64,000 bases of DNA, taken from Sphingobium xanthum. Its GTDB lineage: Bacteria > Pseudomonadota > Alphaproteobacteria > Sphingomonadales > Sphingomonadaceae. This document shows, piece by piece, positions 25,258-35,884 of this stretch. The notes under the pieces are model-generated. The model saw only the letters and a list, made by a program, of their open reading frames with translations, did not search any database and was not told where the DNA came from. Made by a program: the position numbers and the translations under genes. Location of the stretch: contig NZ_JAHKKS010000005.1 in NCBI RefSeq assembly GCF_019737615.1, positions 124,001-188,000 on the forward strand, in the 5' to 3' direction. Positions within the stretch are counted from its first letter, which is position 1, and every line of letters begins with the position of its first letter.

Positions 25258-25982
25258 AGAAATCTCTCTCCCTTCTTTGGGCGCGCAGAACGTGCGCCCT
25301 CCAGCTCGCTCGGACAGAAGCTGAGTCGTTCATTTGAAGCGGCCAGCCGCGTCTTCGCGCGTCTGTCTGGCCAAGCTGGTAGTTCGCAAACTAGCTATCA
25401 TGCTACATTCATTCAAGCGGAGTTTGTCAATTTGGATGAACGCGCAATGTACTGTGCCCGATAGGCCACGACGAATTTTTATCCAATTGTTTTTAATTGA
25501 TAATTTTCGATGTCATTGACAATGACCGATATGTTCTCGGGTGTATTTCACGTGGTGAAACAGTAGATATTGTCAATCTTATTTTCTTCGCAGGACCGGG
25601 CGCACCCGCCCGAAAACATGCGAGCCGTAGCGAGGACATATTGATTCGGGGCCTGAAGCGCGCTCCGGCGAGTGACGTCGGAAGGCGCCCCGATCCGCAC
25701 GGATCGGCGTTGGGCCTTTCCTACAGCGTTCCGCCCATGGCATGGCCAATCAGCTCTTTGAAAATCGCACGGTCCGAGTGAAATCGGCAGATTTCCGGGA
25801 TTCCCAAAATCTCCGAGATTTGCCCGACGCCGTAACCTTCATAACCTTCGAAAGAAAGTTGCGCGGATTTGTTCCTATTTCATCCAGGCCTTCCGTCTGG
25901 CCGTCAGGAGAGTCGGGGACCGCCCGATCAGGCCAAGACAGTGTTCCTGCGCAGGCAGGAGCCCAGGGTTTCGATAGCAGCC
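25258..25982. other. 725-bp regulatory and repeat-bearing region upstream of the large TonB receptor
   Basis: No supported gene. Positions 25380-25600 are strikingly AT-rich for this genome and hold perfect dyads: TAGTT-CGCA-AACTA (25380-25393), GTCATTG-A-CAATGAC (25512-25526) and TTTCAC-GTG-GTGAAA (25546-25560). The first lies within 140 bp of the receptor start and is the best operator candidate. At 25690-25707 CCGATCCG-CA-CGGATCGG is a further palindrome, and near 25944-25966 TTCCTGCGCAGGCAGGAG resembles a repeat common in sphingomonad intergenic DNA. Confidence 0.6.
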
Positions 25983-27725
25983 TCAAGCGGCAGGAAAATC
26001 CTCCCCTGTCAGCAACTGCGCCGGCGGCGCCTTGATCGCATTGATCTGCGCGAGCGCGACCGGCAGGCGCTGGGTGAGGAAGAAGTCGGCCACCGCGCGC
26101 TTGGCCGCAAGAAAGGCCGGATCGCCCTCGCCGGCTTCGAGCTTTGCGGCGGCAAGATCGGCTTGATGACCGAGCAGCCAGCCGCCGATGACCCCGCCGC
26201 ACAGCGCAAGGAATGGCGTCGCCGCCGCGCCAAGGCCGGTCTGGTCGTGGCCAAGCATGGCCGCGCGCGCATCGGACAGACGGCCGAGCGCCACTTCCAT
26301 CGCCGTGCGGGACGCGCCGTCGCTCCAGCCCGCGACATCGCGCGCAATGGCGGTCTCCAGCTCGGTCATCGCCGCGCCATTGTCGAGACGCAGCTTGCGC
26401 CCGGCGAGGTCCATCGCCTGAATGCCGTTGGTGCCTTCATAGATCGCCGCAATGCGCGCATCGCGATAGTGCCGCGCGACGCCGGTCTCCTCGATGAAGC
26501 CGGCGCCGCCATGCACCTGGATGGCGAGGCTCGTCACCTCGATGCCCACATCCGTGCCCCAAGCCTTGCTGATCGGCGTCAGCAGGTCGGCCCGGCGCTT
26601 CCAGTAAGCGCGCTTTTCCGGATCGGCCTCCTTGTGCGCGCGATCGACGGCAGCGGCATTGGCATAGACGATGGCGCGCGCTGCCTGCGTCAGGCTGCGC
26701 ATCGTCATCAGCATGCGCCGCACATCGCCATGGCCGATGATCGGGCCGAACTGCACGCGCTCCTGCGCATAGGCCCGCGCATCCTGCCAGGCACGCTCGG
26801 CAATGGCGACGCCCTGATTGCCGACATTGATGCGGGCATGGTTCATCATCGTGAACATGGCGAGCAGCCCGCCATTCTCCTGCCCGACCAGCCATCCAAC
26901 GCAGTCCCCCGTCTCGCCGAACTGCATCGTACAGGTCGGCGAGGCATGAATGCCCATCTTGTGCTCGATGGCGATGGCGCGGACATCGTTGCGCACGCCG
27001 GGATTGCCGTCCGCATCGAGCAGATATTTGGACACGAGGAAGAGGCTGATCCCCTTCGATCCCGCCGGCGCACCGGGCAGCCGCGCGAGGACGAAATGGA
27101 TGATGTTCTCGGCCAGCTCATGCTCGCCCCAGGTGATGAAGATCTTCTGGCCCTTGAGCCGATAGGTGCCGTCCCCGGCGGGCGTCGCGGTCGTGCGCAG
27201 CGCGCCAACGTCCGATCCGGCCTGCGGTTCGGTCAGATGCATCGTGCCCGTCCACTCGCCGGTGACGAGCTTGGGGAGATAAAGCGCCTTCATCGCCTCG
27301 TCGCCATGCGCCTGCAGCGCCTCGATGGCGGAGAGGCTGAGCATCGGGCAAAGCGCGAAGGCCATGTTCGCGGCGGTGAACTGCTCCTGCACGGCCACGG
27401 AGAGAACGAAAGGAAGCCCCTGCCCGCCCCCTTCCAGACCGGCGGAGAGGCCGTTCCAGCCTGCCGCCGCATAGTCCGCATAGACCTCGGCAAAGCCGTT
27501 CGGCAGCGTCACCTTGCCGTCCGCAAAACGCGCGCCTTCGCGGTCGCCAATGGCATTCAGCGGCGCGAAACCCTGCTCGGCGAGGCGAGCTGATTCGGCC
27601 AGGATATGCCCCGTCATTTCGGGCGTCGCATCCTCGAAACCGGGCAGGCCACTCAATGCCGTAAGGTCGGCGACCGTCTCCAGAACGAACAATTGTTCCC
27701 CGATCGGTGCGCGATAATCGGCCAT
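25983..27725 (-). CDS. Acyl-CoA dehydrogenase with extended C-terminal domain (DmdC/FadE-like)
   Basis: A 580-residue flavoprotein that introduces a double bond into an acyl-CoA thioester. The N-terminal region ([21 protein letters not shown]), the FAD-binding [50 protein letters not shown], the [24 protein letters not shown] segment and a C-terminal helical domain match the group that includes 3-methylmercaptopropionyl-CoA dehydrogenase DmdC and its broader FadE-like relatives. The exact substrate cannot be read from sequence. ATG at 27725 follows ACAGGAGAG; the longer open frame is not used. It is divergent from the dicarboxylate transporter gene, with a 100-bp promoter region between. Confidence 0.93.
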   Translation of the reverse strand: MADYRAPIGEQLFVLETVADLTALSGLPGFEDATPEMTGHILAESARLAEQGFAPLNAIGDREGARFADGKVTLPNGFAEVYADYAAAGWNGLSAGLEGGGQGLPFVLSVAVQEQFTAANMAFALCPMLSLSAIEALQAHGDEAMKALYLPKLVTGEWTGTMHLTEPQAGSDVGALRTTATPAGDGTYRLKGQKIFITWGEHELAENIIHFVLARLPGAPAGSKGISLFLVSKYLLDADGNPGVRNDVRAIAIEHKMGIHASPTCTMQFGETGDCVGWLVGQENGGLLAMFTMMNHARINVGNQGVAIAERAWQDARAYAQERVQFGPIIGHGDVRRMLMTMRSLTQAARAIVYANAAAVDRAHKEADPEKRAYWKRRADLLTPISKAWGTDVGIEVTSLAIQVHGGAGFIEETGVARHYRDARIAAIYEGTNGIQAMDLAGRKLRLDNGAAMTELETAIARDVAGWSDGASRTAMEVALGRLSDARAAMLGHDQTGLGAAATPFLALCGGVIGGWLLGHQADLAAAKLEAGEGDPAFLAAKRAVADFFLTQRLPVALAQINAIKAPPAQLLTGEDFPAA

Positions 27726-27825
27726 GCGGCGCTCTCCTGTCTCTTCTTGCCCAATCTGTATCGCGAAAGCTCTCGCTCGTGTAGAGCAAGCCGGTTTGGG
27801 GCGCGGATCAGGGGGCGACTGGAAC

Positions 27826-29115
27826 ATGGCGGACACAGTCATGACAGCCGGTACGGCAAGACCGGCTTGGTGGAAGCATCTTTATGTGCAGGTGCTGATC
27901 GCCATTGCGCTGGGCGTTGCGCTGGGCTCGATCCGGCCGGACTGGGGCGCCGCGATGAAGCCGATCGCCGACGCCTTCATCAAGCTCATCAAGATGGTCA
28001 TCGCACCGGTGATCTTTCTGACTTTGGTGAGCGGCATCGCGCATATGCGCGCGCTCGGCGAACTGGGCCGCGTGGTGCTGAAGGCGTTCGCCTACTTCAT
28101 CACCGTCTCGACCTTCGCGCTCATCATCGGGCTTGTCATCGCCAATGTCGTCCAGCCGGGCGCCGGGCTGAACATCGATCCGCGCACGCTCGATGGCAGC
28201 GCGGTCGCGGGCTATGTAGGCGAGGCGCAGCATGCCACCATCTCCGCCTTCCTGCTCGACATCATCCCGACCACGCCGCTCTCCGCGCTGACCGAAGGGT
28301 CGATCCTGCAGGTGCTGTTCGTCGCGATCCTGGTCGGCGTGTCGATCGCGCTGGTCGGCGATCCGGCCGAGCCGGTGGTGGAGCTGGTCGACCGGCTGGC
28401 AGTCATCGTCTTCCGGCTGGTCGCGCTCATCATGCGCCTCGCCCCGCTGGGCGCTTTCGCGGCCATGGCCTTCACCATCGGCCATTATGGCCTCGGCGTC
28501 CTCGCCAATCTCGCCGGGCTGGTCGCGACTTTCTACGTGACTTCGCTGCTGTTCGTGCTGATCGTGCTGGGCACTATCGCGCGGCTCAACGGCTTCTCGG
28601 TGCTGCGCCTCATCGCCTATCTCAAGAGCGAGCTGTTGCTGGTGCTCGGCACCTCCTCCTCGGAAGCTGCCCTGCCCCCGCTTATCGCGCGCCTCGAATC
28701 CGCGGGCTGCGCGCCGGGCGTCGTCGGGCTCGTCGTGCCGCTCGGCTACAGCTTCAATCTCGACGGCACGAACATCTACATGACGCTCGCGGCCCTCTTC
28801 ATCGCGCAAGCATGCGGCGTCGATCTCTCGCTCGCCGAGCAGATCGCGCTGCTGGCGGTCGCCGTCATCTCCAGCAAGGGCGCGGCCGGCGTGACCGGCG
28901 CGGGCTTCATCACGCTGGCCGCCACACTCGCCGTCGTGCCGAGCGTGCCGATCGCCGGCATGGCACTGATCCTGGGCATCGACCGCTTCATGAGCGAGTG
29001 CCGCGCGCTCACCAACTTCGTCGGCAATGCCGTCGCAACGATCGTCGTCGCGCGCTGGGAAGGCGCTCTGGACAAGGACATGCTGGACCGCGCGCTGCGC
29101 CCGCGCGATCAATGA
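27826..29115 (+). CDS. Dicarboxylate/amino acid:cation symporter (DAACS family)
   Basis: A 429-residue inner-membrane transporter of the GltP/DctA fold. The signatures are [16 protein letters not shown] (HP1 serine-rich loop), [18 protein letters not shown] (TM7), [20 protein letters not shown] (HP2) and the TM8 segment [20 protein letters not shown]. It should take up C4-dicarboxylates or acidic/neutral amino acids with sodium or protons. Start ATG at 27826 follows a GGGGG-containing leader. Divergent from the acyl-CoA dehydrogenase gene. Confidence 0.93.
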   Translation: MADTVMTAGTARPAWWKHLYVQVLIAIALGVALGSIRPDWGAAMKPIADAFIKLIKMVIAPVIFLTLVSGIAHMRALGELGRVVLKAFAYFITVSTFALIIGLVIANVVQPGAGLNIDPRTLDGSAVAGYVGEAQHATISAFLLDIIPTTPLSALTEGSILQVLFVAILVGVSIALVGDPAEPVVELVDRLAVIVFRLVALIMRLAPLGAFAAMAFTIGHYGLGVLANLAGLVATFYVTSLLFVLIVLGTIARLNGFSVLRLIAYLKSELLLVLGTSSSEAALPPLIARLESAGCAPGVVGLVVPLGYSFNLDGTNIYMTLAALFIAQACGVDLSLAEQIALLAVAVISSKGAAGVTGAGFITLAATLAVVPSVPIAGMALILGIDRFMSECRALTNFVGNAVATIVVARWEGALDKDMLDRALRPRDQ

Positions 29116-29167
29116 CGGTCTTGCGTCAAGGCTTGTGGGTTGGCCGCGCAAGGCCTAGATTGTGGGC

Positions 29168-29641
29168 ATGGCCACGCACGCCCACAATCATCACGACCAT
29201 GCCGAACCGACCGGCAGGAGCCTGACCAAGGCCGCCCGCGAGGTGCTGGAAGCGCAGGGCGAGCAATGGACGGACATGCGCGGCGACATTTTCGCGGTGC
29301 TTGCGGCCGAGGACAAGCCGGCCTCCGCCTATGATATTGCCGACAAGGTCTCGAAGAAACGCGGCAAGCGCGTGGCGCCCAACAGCGTCTATCGCATCCT
29401 CGACCTGTTCGTGACGAACAACCTCGCCCAGCGCGTCGAGAGCGCCAATGCCTATATCGTGAATGCGCATCCCGGCTGCCTTCACGATTGCATCTTCCTG
29501 GTGTGCAAGGTCTGCCACGAGGCGACGCATATCGATGACGACGCACTGACCGGTCAGGTCCGCGGTGTCGCCAGCCACGAGGGTTTCAAGGCCGATCGGC
29601 CCGTCATCGAAGTGCTCGGCACCTGCGCCAAGTGCAGTTGA
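29168..29641 (+). CDS. Fur-family regulator, Zur-like
   Basis: A 157-residue metalloregulator. Winged-helix part: REVLEAQGEQWTDMRGDIFAVLAAEDKPASAYDIADKVSKKRGKRVAPNSVYRIL. The dimerisation part has the structural zinc cysteine pairs CKVC and CAKC and the metal-binding HDCIFLVCKVCHEATHID. The His-rich N terminus (HAHNHHDHAE) and these features fit Zur better than Fur, so it probably represses zinc-uptake genes when zinc is plentiful. An in-frame GTG lies two codons before the chosen ATG. No zinc transporter genes are adjacent. Confidence 0.88.
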   Translation: MATHAHNHHDHAEPTGRSLTKAAREVLEAQGEQWTDMRGDIFAVLAAEDKPASAYDIADKVSKKRGKRVAPNSVYRILDLFVTNNLAQRVESANAYIVNAHPGCLHDCIFLVCKVCHEATHIDDDALTGQVRGVASHEGFKADRPVIEVLGTCAKCS

Positions 29642-29668
29642 GAGCGACGCCCTACCAGATCTGACGGA

Positions 29669-31021
29669 TCAGCCTGCCTTCCGCACCGGCGACGTATGCC
29701 GATCGATGATGAACGCGGCGACCAGCACCAGCACGGCGCAGACGGCCAGCACGCTGAAGAAGGGGATGACGCTCCCTGCACCCAGATTGAGCAGCGCGCC
29801 GCCAAAGCCGCTCGCGCTGATCGCACCGACGCGGCTCATGAAGATGCCGAAGCCAATGCCCGCCGAGCGGCAGGACTGCGGATAGCCCGCGACCATGATG
29901 ACATACATGACCGCGATGCCACCGCTGAACACGGCGCCGGCCGCGGCGATCAGCACCAGCACCAGCATGCGCTCATCGTCCGTGGGCGTGGCCGACATCG
30001 TCTCGACGGCGAACGCCGCGCTCACCATGAGCAGGACCAGGGTCACGCTGATGAGCGCCATCACCCGGAACGAGCCGAGCCGGCGCGTCAGCATGCCCGC
30101 GGCGATCGACCCCAGCATCGAGGTGATGCCAGCGATCGAGACGACATTGCCGGCCTGCGCGAGCGTGAAGCCGCCGGCGGTCAGGAAGGTCGTCGACCAG
30201 TTGAGGATGCCATAGGCGTTGAGCGCCAGCGCCGCGAACGCGATACCGATGCCGATGTTGAGCCGCGCATTGGTGCGATGAAGCACGCCGATCGAGACGC
30301 CCCCGTCCCCATCGGTATCGTGGCGCTCGGCCGCCAGAACGATATCTTCCTTGAGCAAGCGCCGCGCCGTGCGCGTGGCCTGATCCGCTTTGCCGCGCGC
30401 CATCAGGAAGGACGGGCTGTCGCGCAAGACGACGAGGATGATGATGACCAGAGCCAGTGTCGCGATGCCGACGATGGCGAACGCCGAGCGCCAGCCATAG
30501 GCCTCCGCCAGCACCGGGCCGAGCCAGCCGACGACCGTGCCGCCGACCGGTGTTCCTACCGACAATGTGCTGATCGTGACCGGACGCAGCCGCTCGGGCA
30601 GCCACTCGCTCGCCATCGCCAGCGCGTTGGCATAGGCCGCGCCGAAACCGAGTCCGCCGATCACGCGCCACCCGGCCATGTGCCACACGCCGTCCGCCTG
30701 CCCGGCCGCGACCGTCGCGAGCGCGAACACCAGCGCCGCGAGCGCCAGCGTGTAGCGCCGGCCGATCTTGTCACCGAGCCATCCACCGCCGAAAGCGCCG
30801 AGGCCGAAGCCGACCAGCGCCGCGCTCATCGCGATGCCGAACGTGCCGCGATCAACGCCGAAATCGGCGATCACCAGCGGCGCGACGATGCCCAGAAGCT
30901 GCATGTCGATGCCGTCGCTGACCAGGATCAGCATGCAGACGGCGACCGTCACCCACTGGAAGACGCGCATCGGCGTGCGCGAGATTGCCTGATCGAACGT
31001 CGTGGCGGCTGACGCGGCCAT
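29669..31021 (-). CDS. MFS transporter, aromatic acid:H+ symporter (AAHS) type
   Basis: A 450-residue, 12-segment major facilitator protein. The motif SDGIDMQLLGIVAPLVIADFG in the first membrane helix is the DGxD signature of the AAHS subfamily (PcaK, BenK), followed by the loop GGGWLGDKIGRRYTLA. Members import aromatic acids such as 4-hydroxybenzoate or benzoate. The ATG at 31021 is preceded by GGGGAGGAGAAGAGG, an unambiguous Shine-Dalgarno; an in-frame codon at 31054 is not needed. No ring-cleavage genes are adjacent. The closest aromatic-type enzymes in the window are the cupin (49.6 kb) and Rieske (54.6 kb) oxygenases. Confidence 0.92.
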   Translation of the reverse strand: MAASAATTFDQAISRTPMRVFQWVTVAVCMLILVSDGIDMQLLGIVAPLVIADFGVDRGTFGIAMSAALVGFGLGAFGGGWLGDKIGRRYTLALAALVFALATVAAGQADGVWHMAGWRVIGGLGFGAAYANALAMASEWLPERLRPVTISTLSVGTPVGGTVVGWLGPVLAEAYGWRSAFAIVGIATLALVIIILVVLRDSPSFLMARGKADQATRTARRLLKEDIVLAAERHDTDGDGGVSIGVLHRTNARLNIGIGIAFAALALNAYGILNWSTTFLTAGGFTLAQAGNVVSIAGITSMLGSIAAGMLTRRLGSFRVMALISVTLVLLMVSAAFAVETMSATPTDDERMLVLVLIAAAGAVFSGGIAVMYVIMVAGYPQSCRSAGIGFGIFMSRVGAISASGFGGALLNLGAGSVIPFFSVLAVCAVLVLVAAFIIDRHTSPVRKAG

Positions 31022-31127
31022 CCTCTTCTCCTCCCCATATCGTTGATTTGTCATCTAACCGGTCCCTCCGGCTTTGTCGAAGGGGGGAAGGCAATAAGTC
31101 TTGATCGAGCCGGACAGCGACGAAAGC

Positions 31128-31448
31128 TCAGGCCGAACGCCGGAAAATGGGCGTGAAGCGCGCCAGCAGCAGGATGGCCGTGGGCCAGAACATCGTATTC
31201 CAGACATCCTTCCAGTTGGCGGCCCAATAGACCTTCCGCTCGTAGGTGATCGTATCGAAAATGTCCCATGCCTCACCGGCGAAAGCCGCTGCCAGTACGA
31301 GCAGCCAAGGCTTCCACTGGCCCGGCCGCCAGCGCCAGACCAGCATCGAGCCGAAGAAGAGGATAAGCGCGACATAGATATGCAGCGCATCCTTGGCGAG
31401 ATGCAGGTGCGAAGCCAGCCAGAGCTTGCTGTCCTGAAAGGCGGTCAT
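31128..31448 (-). CDS. Small multi-pass membrane protein
   Basis: A 106-residue protein with about three membrane segments (LHIYVALILFFGSMLVW, WLLVLAAAFAGEAWDIF, TMFWPTAILLLARF) separated by short charged loops. I do not recognise a named family. Its start lies 4 bp after the stop of the VOC-family gene reading the same way, so the two are probably co-transcribed. Confidence 0.75.
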   Translation of the reverse strand: MTAFQDSKLWLASHLHLAKDALHIYVALILFFGSMLVWRWRPGQWKPWLLVLAAAFAGEAWDIFDTITYERKVYWAANWKDVWNTMFWPTAILLLARFTPIFRRSA

Positions 31449-31452
31449 CCGG

Positions 31453-31839
31453 TCATCCGACCTGCGTCAGGCTGAGCACATTGCCTTCCGGGTCCTTGAA
31501 CCAGACGATGCGTGCGCCGCCGCCCGGATTCGTCCATATGCCGCGCGCATCCTGGCCGAAACCTTCATAGACCTCGCAGCGGAATCCTGCCGCCTCCAGC
31601 CTGTCGAGGGCCCCCTCCAGATCGTCCACTTGCCAGCCCAGCACCGTGTGCGGCGCGGGCACATGGCTCTCGACGGCGGTGAGCCGCAACGTCGTGCCCC
31701 CGCCCAGATCATAGGTCGTCGCGAACGGATCCTCGGCCAGTTGCGCCAGGCCCAGCACGTCGCTGTAAAAAGGCTTGAGTGTCGGTACGTCCTTGCTCAG
31801 CACGAAGGCGACTGCCCGGGCATCCTTCAACACGCTCAT
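31453..31839 (-). CDS. VOC-superfamily (glyoxalase/bleomycin-resistance-like) protein
   Basis: A 128-residue protein with the two beta-alpha-beta-beta-beta modules of the vicinal oxygen chelate fold: [25 protein letters not shown] and [24 protein letters not shown]...[27 protein letters not shown]. Metal-ligand positions include the terminal-strand region WFKDPEGN. Functions in this family range from isomerase to dioxygenase to drug binding, so no substrate is proposed. ATG at 31839 follows GGGAGGGAAGCG. First gene of a two-gene unit with the small membrane protein. Confidence 0.88.
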   Translation of the reverse strand: MSVLKDARAVAFVLSKDVPTLKPFYSDVLGLAQLAEDPFATTYDLGGGTTLRLTAVESHVPAPHTVLGWQVDDLEGALDRLEAAGFRCEVYEGFGQDARGIWTNPGGGARIVWFKDPEGNVLSLTQVG

Positions 31840-31932
31840 CGCTTCCCTCCCGCTCCGTATGGTCCTGCACACATAGCAGGATTTGCGCGAAGTCCGTTCG
31901 ACATTTGCCCCAAAGCGCACTAGATACGCCCC

Positions 31933-33861
31933 ATGACGGACCAGCCCGAAACGCCCCTGCTCGATCAGGTGCGCGAACCCGCCGACTTGCGCAAGCTTGC
32001 GCCGGGGCAGCTACGCCAGCTTGCCGACGAACTGCGCGCAGAGACCATTGCCGCCGTTGGTGTCACGGGTGGCCATCTCGGCTCGGGACTCGGCGTCGTC
32101 GAGCTGACGACGGCCATCCACTATGTCTTCAACACCCCCGAGGACCGGCTGGTCTGGGACGTCGGGCATCAATGCTATCCGCACAAGATCCTGACCGGGC
32201 GCCGGGACCGCATCCGCACCCTGCGCCAGGGCGGCGGCCTTTCCGGCTTCACCAAGCGCAGCGAGAGCGAATACGATCCGTTCGGCGCGGCGCACAGTTC
32301 GACCTCGATCAGCGCGGCGCTCGGCTTCGCCGTCGCCAACAAGCTGGCCGGCACGCCGGGCAAGGGCATCGCCGTGATCGGCGACGGCGCCATGTCCGCC
32401 GGCATGGCCTATGAGGCGATGAACAATGCCGAGCAGGCCGGCAATCGCCTGATCGTCATCCTAAACGACAATGACATGTCGATCGCGCCGCCGGTCGGCG
32501 GACTTTCGGCCTATCTGGCGCGGCTCGTCTCCAGCCGCGAGTTTCTCGGCCTGCGCGATGTGCTCAAGAAGCTCGCCCGCAAGCTGCCGCGCCCGCTGCA
32601 TCACGCCGCGAAGAAGACCGACGAGTTCGCGCGCGGCATGGCGATGGGCGGCACCCTCTTCGAGGAGCTGGGCTTCTATTATGTCGGCCCGATCGACGGC
32701 CATAATCTCGATCAGCTCATCCCCGTGCTGGAGAATGTGCGCGACGCGGCGGAAGGCCCGTGCCTCGTCCATGTCGTGACCGTGAAGGGCAAGGGCTATG
32801 GCCCCGCCGAGGCGGCGGCGGATAAATATCACGGCGTTCAGAAGTTCAACGTCGTCACCGGCGAGCAGGACAAGGCGCCCGCCGGTCCGCCCAGCTACAC
32901 CAATGTCTTTGCCAAGGCGCTGATGGCCGAGGCCGCGCGCGACGAGAAGATCCTGGCGATCACAGCCGCGATGCCCTCCGGCACCGGGCTGGACAAGTTC
33001 CAGCAAGCCTTCCCGGATCGCTGCTTCGATGTCGGCATTGCCGAGCAGCATGCCGTGACCTTCGCCGCGGGTCTGGCAGCGCAGGGCATGCGCCCGTTCA
33101 CGACCATCTACTCGACCTTCCTGCAGCGCGCTTATGATCAGGTCGTCCACGACGTGGCGATCCAGAACCTGCCGGTACGCTTCGCGATCGACCGCGCGGG
33201 GCTGGTCGGCGCGGACGGCAGCACCCATGCGGGCAGTTTCGACGTGACCTATCTCGCAACGCTCCCGAACTTTGTGGTGATGGCGGCGGCCGACGAGGTC
33301 GAGCTGGTCCACATGATCCACACCGCCGCCTGCCACGACAGCGGGCCGATCGCGGTGCGTTATCCGCGCGGCAACGGCATCGGCCTTGCCCTGCCCGAGA
33401 CGCCGGAGCGGCTCGAGATCGGCAAGGGCCGGATCGTGCGCGAGGGCAAGAAGGTGGCGATCCTCTCGCTCGGCACCCGCCTCGCCGAAGCACTCAAGGC
33501 CGCCGATGCGCTCGACGCGCGCGGGCTCTCGACCACCGTCGCCGACCTGCGCTTCGCCAAGCCGCTCGACGAGGCGCTGATCCGCAAACTGCTCACCACG
33601 CATGAAGTGGCTGTCACCGTCGAGGAAGGCGCGATCGGCGGCCTCGGCGCGCATGTGCTGACGCTGGCCAGCGACGAAGGCCTGACCGACGCCGGCCTCA
33701 AGATCCGCACCATGCGCCTGCCGGACGTCTTCCAGGACCAGGACAAGCCCGAGAAGCAATATGACGAAGCGCGACTCAATGCGCCGCATATTGTCGAGAC
33801 GGTGCTGGCGGCGCTGCGGCACAACAGTGCGGGCGTCGAGGAGGCCGGGGTCAGGGCGTGA
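31933..33861 (+). CDS. dxs: 1-deoxy-D-xylulose-5-phosphate synthase
   Basis: The first and flux-controlling enzyme of the MEP pathway: it condenses pyruvate and glyceraldehyde 3-phosphate with thiamine diphosphate. The 642-residue protein has the N-terminal [16 protein letters not shown] segment, the ThDP-binding [17 protein letters not shown], the transketolase-type central domain with [18 protein letters not shown] and the C-terminal domain [16 protein letters not shown]. Start ATG at 31933 ([13 protein letters not shown]). Its stop overlaps a GTG start of the DUF72 gene. Together with ispH it supplies isoprenoid precursors, which in sphingomonads go to carotenoids, quinones and hopanoids. 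Confidence 0.97.
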   Translation: MTDQPETPLLDQVREPADLRKLAPGQLRQLADELRAETIAAVGVTGGHLGSGLGVVELTTAIHYVFNTPEDRLVWDVGHQCYPHKILTGRRDRIRTLRQGGGLSGFTKRSESEYDPFGAAHSSTSISAALGFAVANKLAGTPGKGIAVIGDGAMSAGMAYEAMNNAEQAGNRLIVILNDNDMSIAPPVGGLSAYLARLVSSREFLGLRDVLKKLARKLPRPLHHAAKKTDEFARGMAMGGTLFEELGFYYVGPIDGHNLDQLIPVLENVRDAAEGPCLVHVVTVKGKGYGPAEAAADKYHGVQKFNVVTGEQDKAPAGPPSYTNVFAKALMAEAARDEKILAITAAMPSGTGLDKFQQAFPDRCFDVGIAEQHAVTFAAGLAAQGMRPFTTIYSTFLQRAYDQVVHDVAIQNLPVRFAIDRAGLVGADGSTHAGSFDVTYLATLPNFVVMAAADEVELVHMIHTAACHDSGPIAVRYPRGNGIGLALPETPERLEIGKGRIVREGKKVAILSLGTRLAEALKAADALDARGLSTTVADLRFAKPLDEALIRKLLTTHEVAVTVEEGAIGGLGAHVLTLASDEGLTDAGLKIRTMRLPDVFQDQDKPEKQYDEARLNAPHIVETVLAALRHNSAGVEEAGVRA

Positions 33862-34658
33862 CGTCAGGTCAAATCCGCACCGGCATAGGCGGCTGGACGT
33901 TCGAGCCATGGCGCGGGACTTTCTATCCGTCCGATCTGCCTAAGGCCAAGGAAGCGGACTATGCCGTCAGCCATCTCGGCACGATCGAGATCAACGGCAC
34001 ATTCTACCGCACCCAGTCGCCCGCGACCTTCGCCAAGTGGCGGGATCAGGCGCCGGCGGGCTTCGTCTATGCCGTGAAGGCGCTGCAATATTGCGTGGCG
34101 AAGAAGAAGCTCGCGGAAGCGGGCGAGTCGATCGGCAAGTTCCTCGCCTCGGGGCTTTCCGAACTCGGCGACACGTTCGGCCCGATTCTCTGGCAGTTCC
34201 GGCAAACCCGCAAGTTCGACGCGGACGACATCGACGCATTCCTCGCGATGCTGCCTTCACAGATCGACGGCATGCCGGCGCGACATGTGCTGGAGGTACG
34301 CCACGAGAGCTTTGCGTGCGCCGAGTTCGTCGAGCTGTTGCGGAAGCATGGCACGGGCGTCGTGGTCGCCGATCATGAGGAGCATCCGCAGATCGCCGAC
34401 CTGACCGCCGACTTCGTCTATGCGCGACTGATGCGGACGCAGGAGGATGTGCCGACCGGTTATGACGAGGCCGGGCTCGATCGCTGGGCAGGCATCACTC
34501 AAGGCTGGGCCAAGGGCGAGCGGCCGGAGGGACTGACCTACGTCACCGAGGGGGCGGCAGACGGCAAGCCGCGCGATGTCTTCGCCTACTTCATCTCGGG
34601 CGCGAAAGTGCGGAACCCGGCGGCTGCGATGGCACTGGCGGAGCGATTGGCGAGGTAG
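33858..34658 (+). CDS. DUF72-family protein
   Basis: A 266-residue TIM-barrel-like protein with the family's opening [17 protein letters not shown], then the segments [34 protein letters not shown] and [12 protein letters not shown], and the DUF72 histidine-containing VLEVRHESF. The biochemical function of DUF72 (YecE-like) proteins is not established. Start is GTG, overlapping the dxs stop as GTGA, so it is translationally coupled to dxs. That coupling may only reflect compact gene order. Confidence 0.9.
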   Translation: MTSGQIRTGIGGWTFEPWRGTFYPSDLPKAKEADYAVSHLGTIEINGTFYRTQSPATFAKWRDQAPAGFVYAVKALQYCVAKKKLAEAGESIGKFLASGLSELGDTFGPILWQFRQTRKFDADDIDAFLAMLPSQIDGMPARHVLEVRHESFACAEFVELLRKHGTGVVVADHEEHPQIADLTADFVYARLMRTQEDVPTGYDEAGLDRWAGITQGWAKGERPEGLTYVTEGAADGKPRDVFAYFISGAKVRNPAAAMALAERLAR

Positions 34659-34666
34659 CGAGGCAG

Positions 34667-34906
34667 GTGAGCTATAAAGGAAATCGTGCGGGGGCGATTG
34701 CCGCGGGTTTCTTCGTCGGCGGCAGTCTGTTTGTGTGCCTGTCGCTGCTGAGCGTGCTAGTCGTAGTCATGCCGGAAGGCGGCGCGAGGGCCGTCGAGTC
34801 CGAGAATGTCGCTCTCGCGATCAGCCTAACCTTGAGCGCCATCTTTGCAGGTTGGGCTGGATGGGTCACGAAACGTTTCTTTGACCGTCGAGCCGGTCGC
34901 CAGTGA
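34667..34906 (+). CDS. Small two-segment membrane protein
   Basis: 79 residues with two hydrophobic segments (AIAAGFFVGGSLFVCLSLLSVLVVVM and VALAISLTLSAIFAGWAGWV) and a basic C terminus. Start is GTG, with GAGGCAG just upstream, 8 bp after the DUF72 stop. Function unknown. The hydrophobicity pattern and tight spacing support a real gene, but no family was recognised. Confidence 0.6.
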   Translation: MSYKGNRAGAIAAGFFVGGSLFVCLSLLSVLVVVMPEGGARAVESENVALAISLTLSAIFAGWAGWVTKRFFDRRAGRQ

Positions 34907-34944
34907 TGAAGGCGCTCACCGCCCGCATCACAGGCTAACGGGCC

Positions 34945-35367
34945 TTACTGCCCGCCGCCGGTCGCGACGCGCGCGAACTGGCCGTCGCCTTCCGGCGCAG
35001 CAACGATGTCCTGCGTGGTCGTGCCCTTGTCGATAACCTGCGTGTCATTGTCACCCACCGAGGAGCGGATGCCGACTTCGGCGAGCGAGCGGCCGGCCTG
35101 GCGCAGGGCCGAGGTCTCGCCGGCGCTGCGCGGCGCGGTGCCGCCGAACATGGCTTCGAGCGCCTGCTGCTGCAGATTGTTCTGCTGCGCGGCGGCCGTG
35201 CCGGGTGCGGGCGGAGTCAGCGCGAAATCGGGCGGGATGACGAGCGGAGGCTGACGCGAGACGGCCATTTCATCCGGGCGGTCGCGGTTGAACAGGCTCG
35301 TGCCGCCACAGGCCGAGAGCGTCGCGACGGCGACGAGAGCGAGCGGCAGGCGTGTAGTTAGGCGCAT
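34945..35367 (-). CDS. DUF3035-type lipoprotein
   Basis: A 140-residue lipoprotein with lipobox LSAC (LALVAVATLSAC, cysteine about residue 20). The mature part has the DUF3035 features RPDEMAVSRQPPLVIPPDFALTPPAPG and a Gln-rich stretch before ALEAMFGG. The family is alphaproteobacterial and of unknown envelope function. It follows lspA with no spacing, and LspA would process its own signal peptide. ATG at 35367 gives a normal lipoprotein signal; the open frame continues to 35508 without coding character. Confidence 0.88.
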   Translation of the reverse strand: MRLTTRLPLALVAVATLSACGGTSLFNRDRPDEMAVSRQPPLVIPPDFALTPPAPGTAAAQQNNLQQQALEAMFGGTAPRSAGETSALRQAGRSLAEVGIRSSVGDNDTQVIDKGTTTQDIVAAPEGDGQFARVATGGGQ

Positions 35368-35368
35368 A

Positions 35369-35884
35369 TCAACGAGACTCCTTGGGAGCGGCCTTTTCGC
35401 GCAGCAGCAGCGCGCGTGCAAGCAGGATGAGGACACCGATGGTAATGGCGGCATCGGCGAGATTGAAGATGAGGAACGGGCGCCAGTCCCCGATGTGGAA
35501 ATCGGCATAGTCGATGACGTAGCCGAGGCGCACGCGATCGATGATGTTGCCGATCGCGCCGCCTAGGACGAGGCCGAAGGCGGCAGCGTTGTCGCGCTCG
35601 GGCTCGCGCCACAGCCACCAGCCGACGAAGCTGGCAATGGCAAGCGTCATCGCGACCAGCAGCCAGCGGGCCAGCTCCGTCTCGGCATAGAAGAAGCCCA
35701 TCGAGACGCCGCGATTCTCCGTCCAGGTCAGCTTGAAGAAAGGCAGCAGCTCGATTCCCGCCGCGCCCCAGCTGGGCAGCTGGAGCGTATGCGTCACGAA
35801 GAATTTGATGAGCTGGTCGAGGATCAAGATGACCAGCGCGATCGTAATGCCGAGCTTGCGGTGAAGCTTGAGAGCCTCAGTCAT
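35369..35884 (-). CDS. lspA: Lipoprotein signal peptidase (signal peptidase II)
   Basis: An inner-membrane aspartic protease that cleaves prolipoprotein signal peptides. The 171-residue protein has four membrane segments and the two catalytic aspartates in GGAIGNIIDRVRLGYVIDY and FNLADAAITIG. The start overlaps the ileS stop (ATGA). At least five lipoproteins are encoded in this window, the alcohol dehydrogenase among them. The ileS-lspA-DUF3035 order is typical for the group. Confidence 0.96.
   Translation of the reverse strand: MTEALKLHRKLGITIALVILILDQLIKFFVTHTLQLPSWGAAGIELLPFFKLTWTENRGVSMGFFYAETELARWLLVAMTLAIASFVGWWLWREPERDNAAAFGLVLGGAIGNIIDRVRLGYVIDYADFHIGDWRPFLIFNLADAAITIGVLILLARALLLREKAAPKESR

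Noticed and set aside
25546..25562. TTTCACGTGGTGAAACA resembles a ParB parS site (TGTTTCACGTGAAACA).
   Set aside because: It has three extra bases in the centre, and parS half-sites need fixed spacing. No parA/parB gene or origin feature is nearby.
25334..25781. Open frames of 61 and 94 codons upstream of the large TonB receptor.
   Set aside because: No ribosome binding site, unusual composition for this genome, and they overlap dyads and the AT-rich promoter region.
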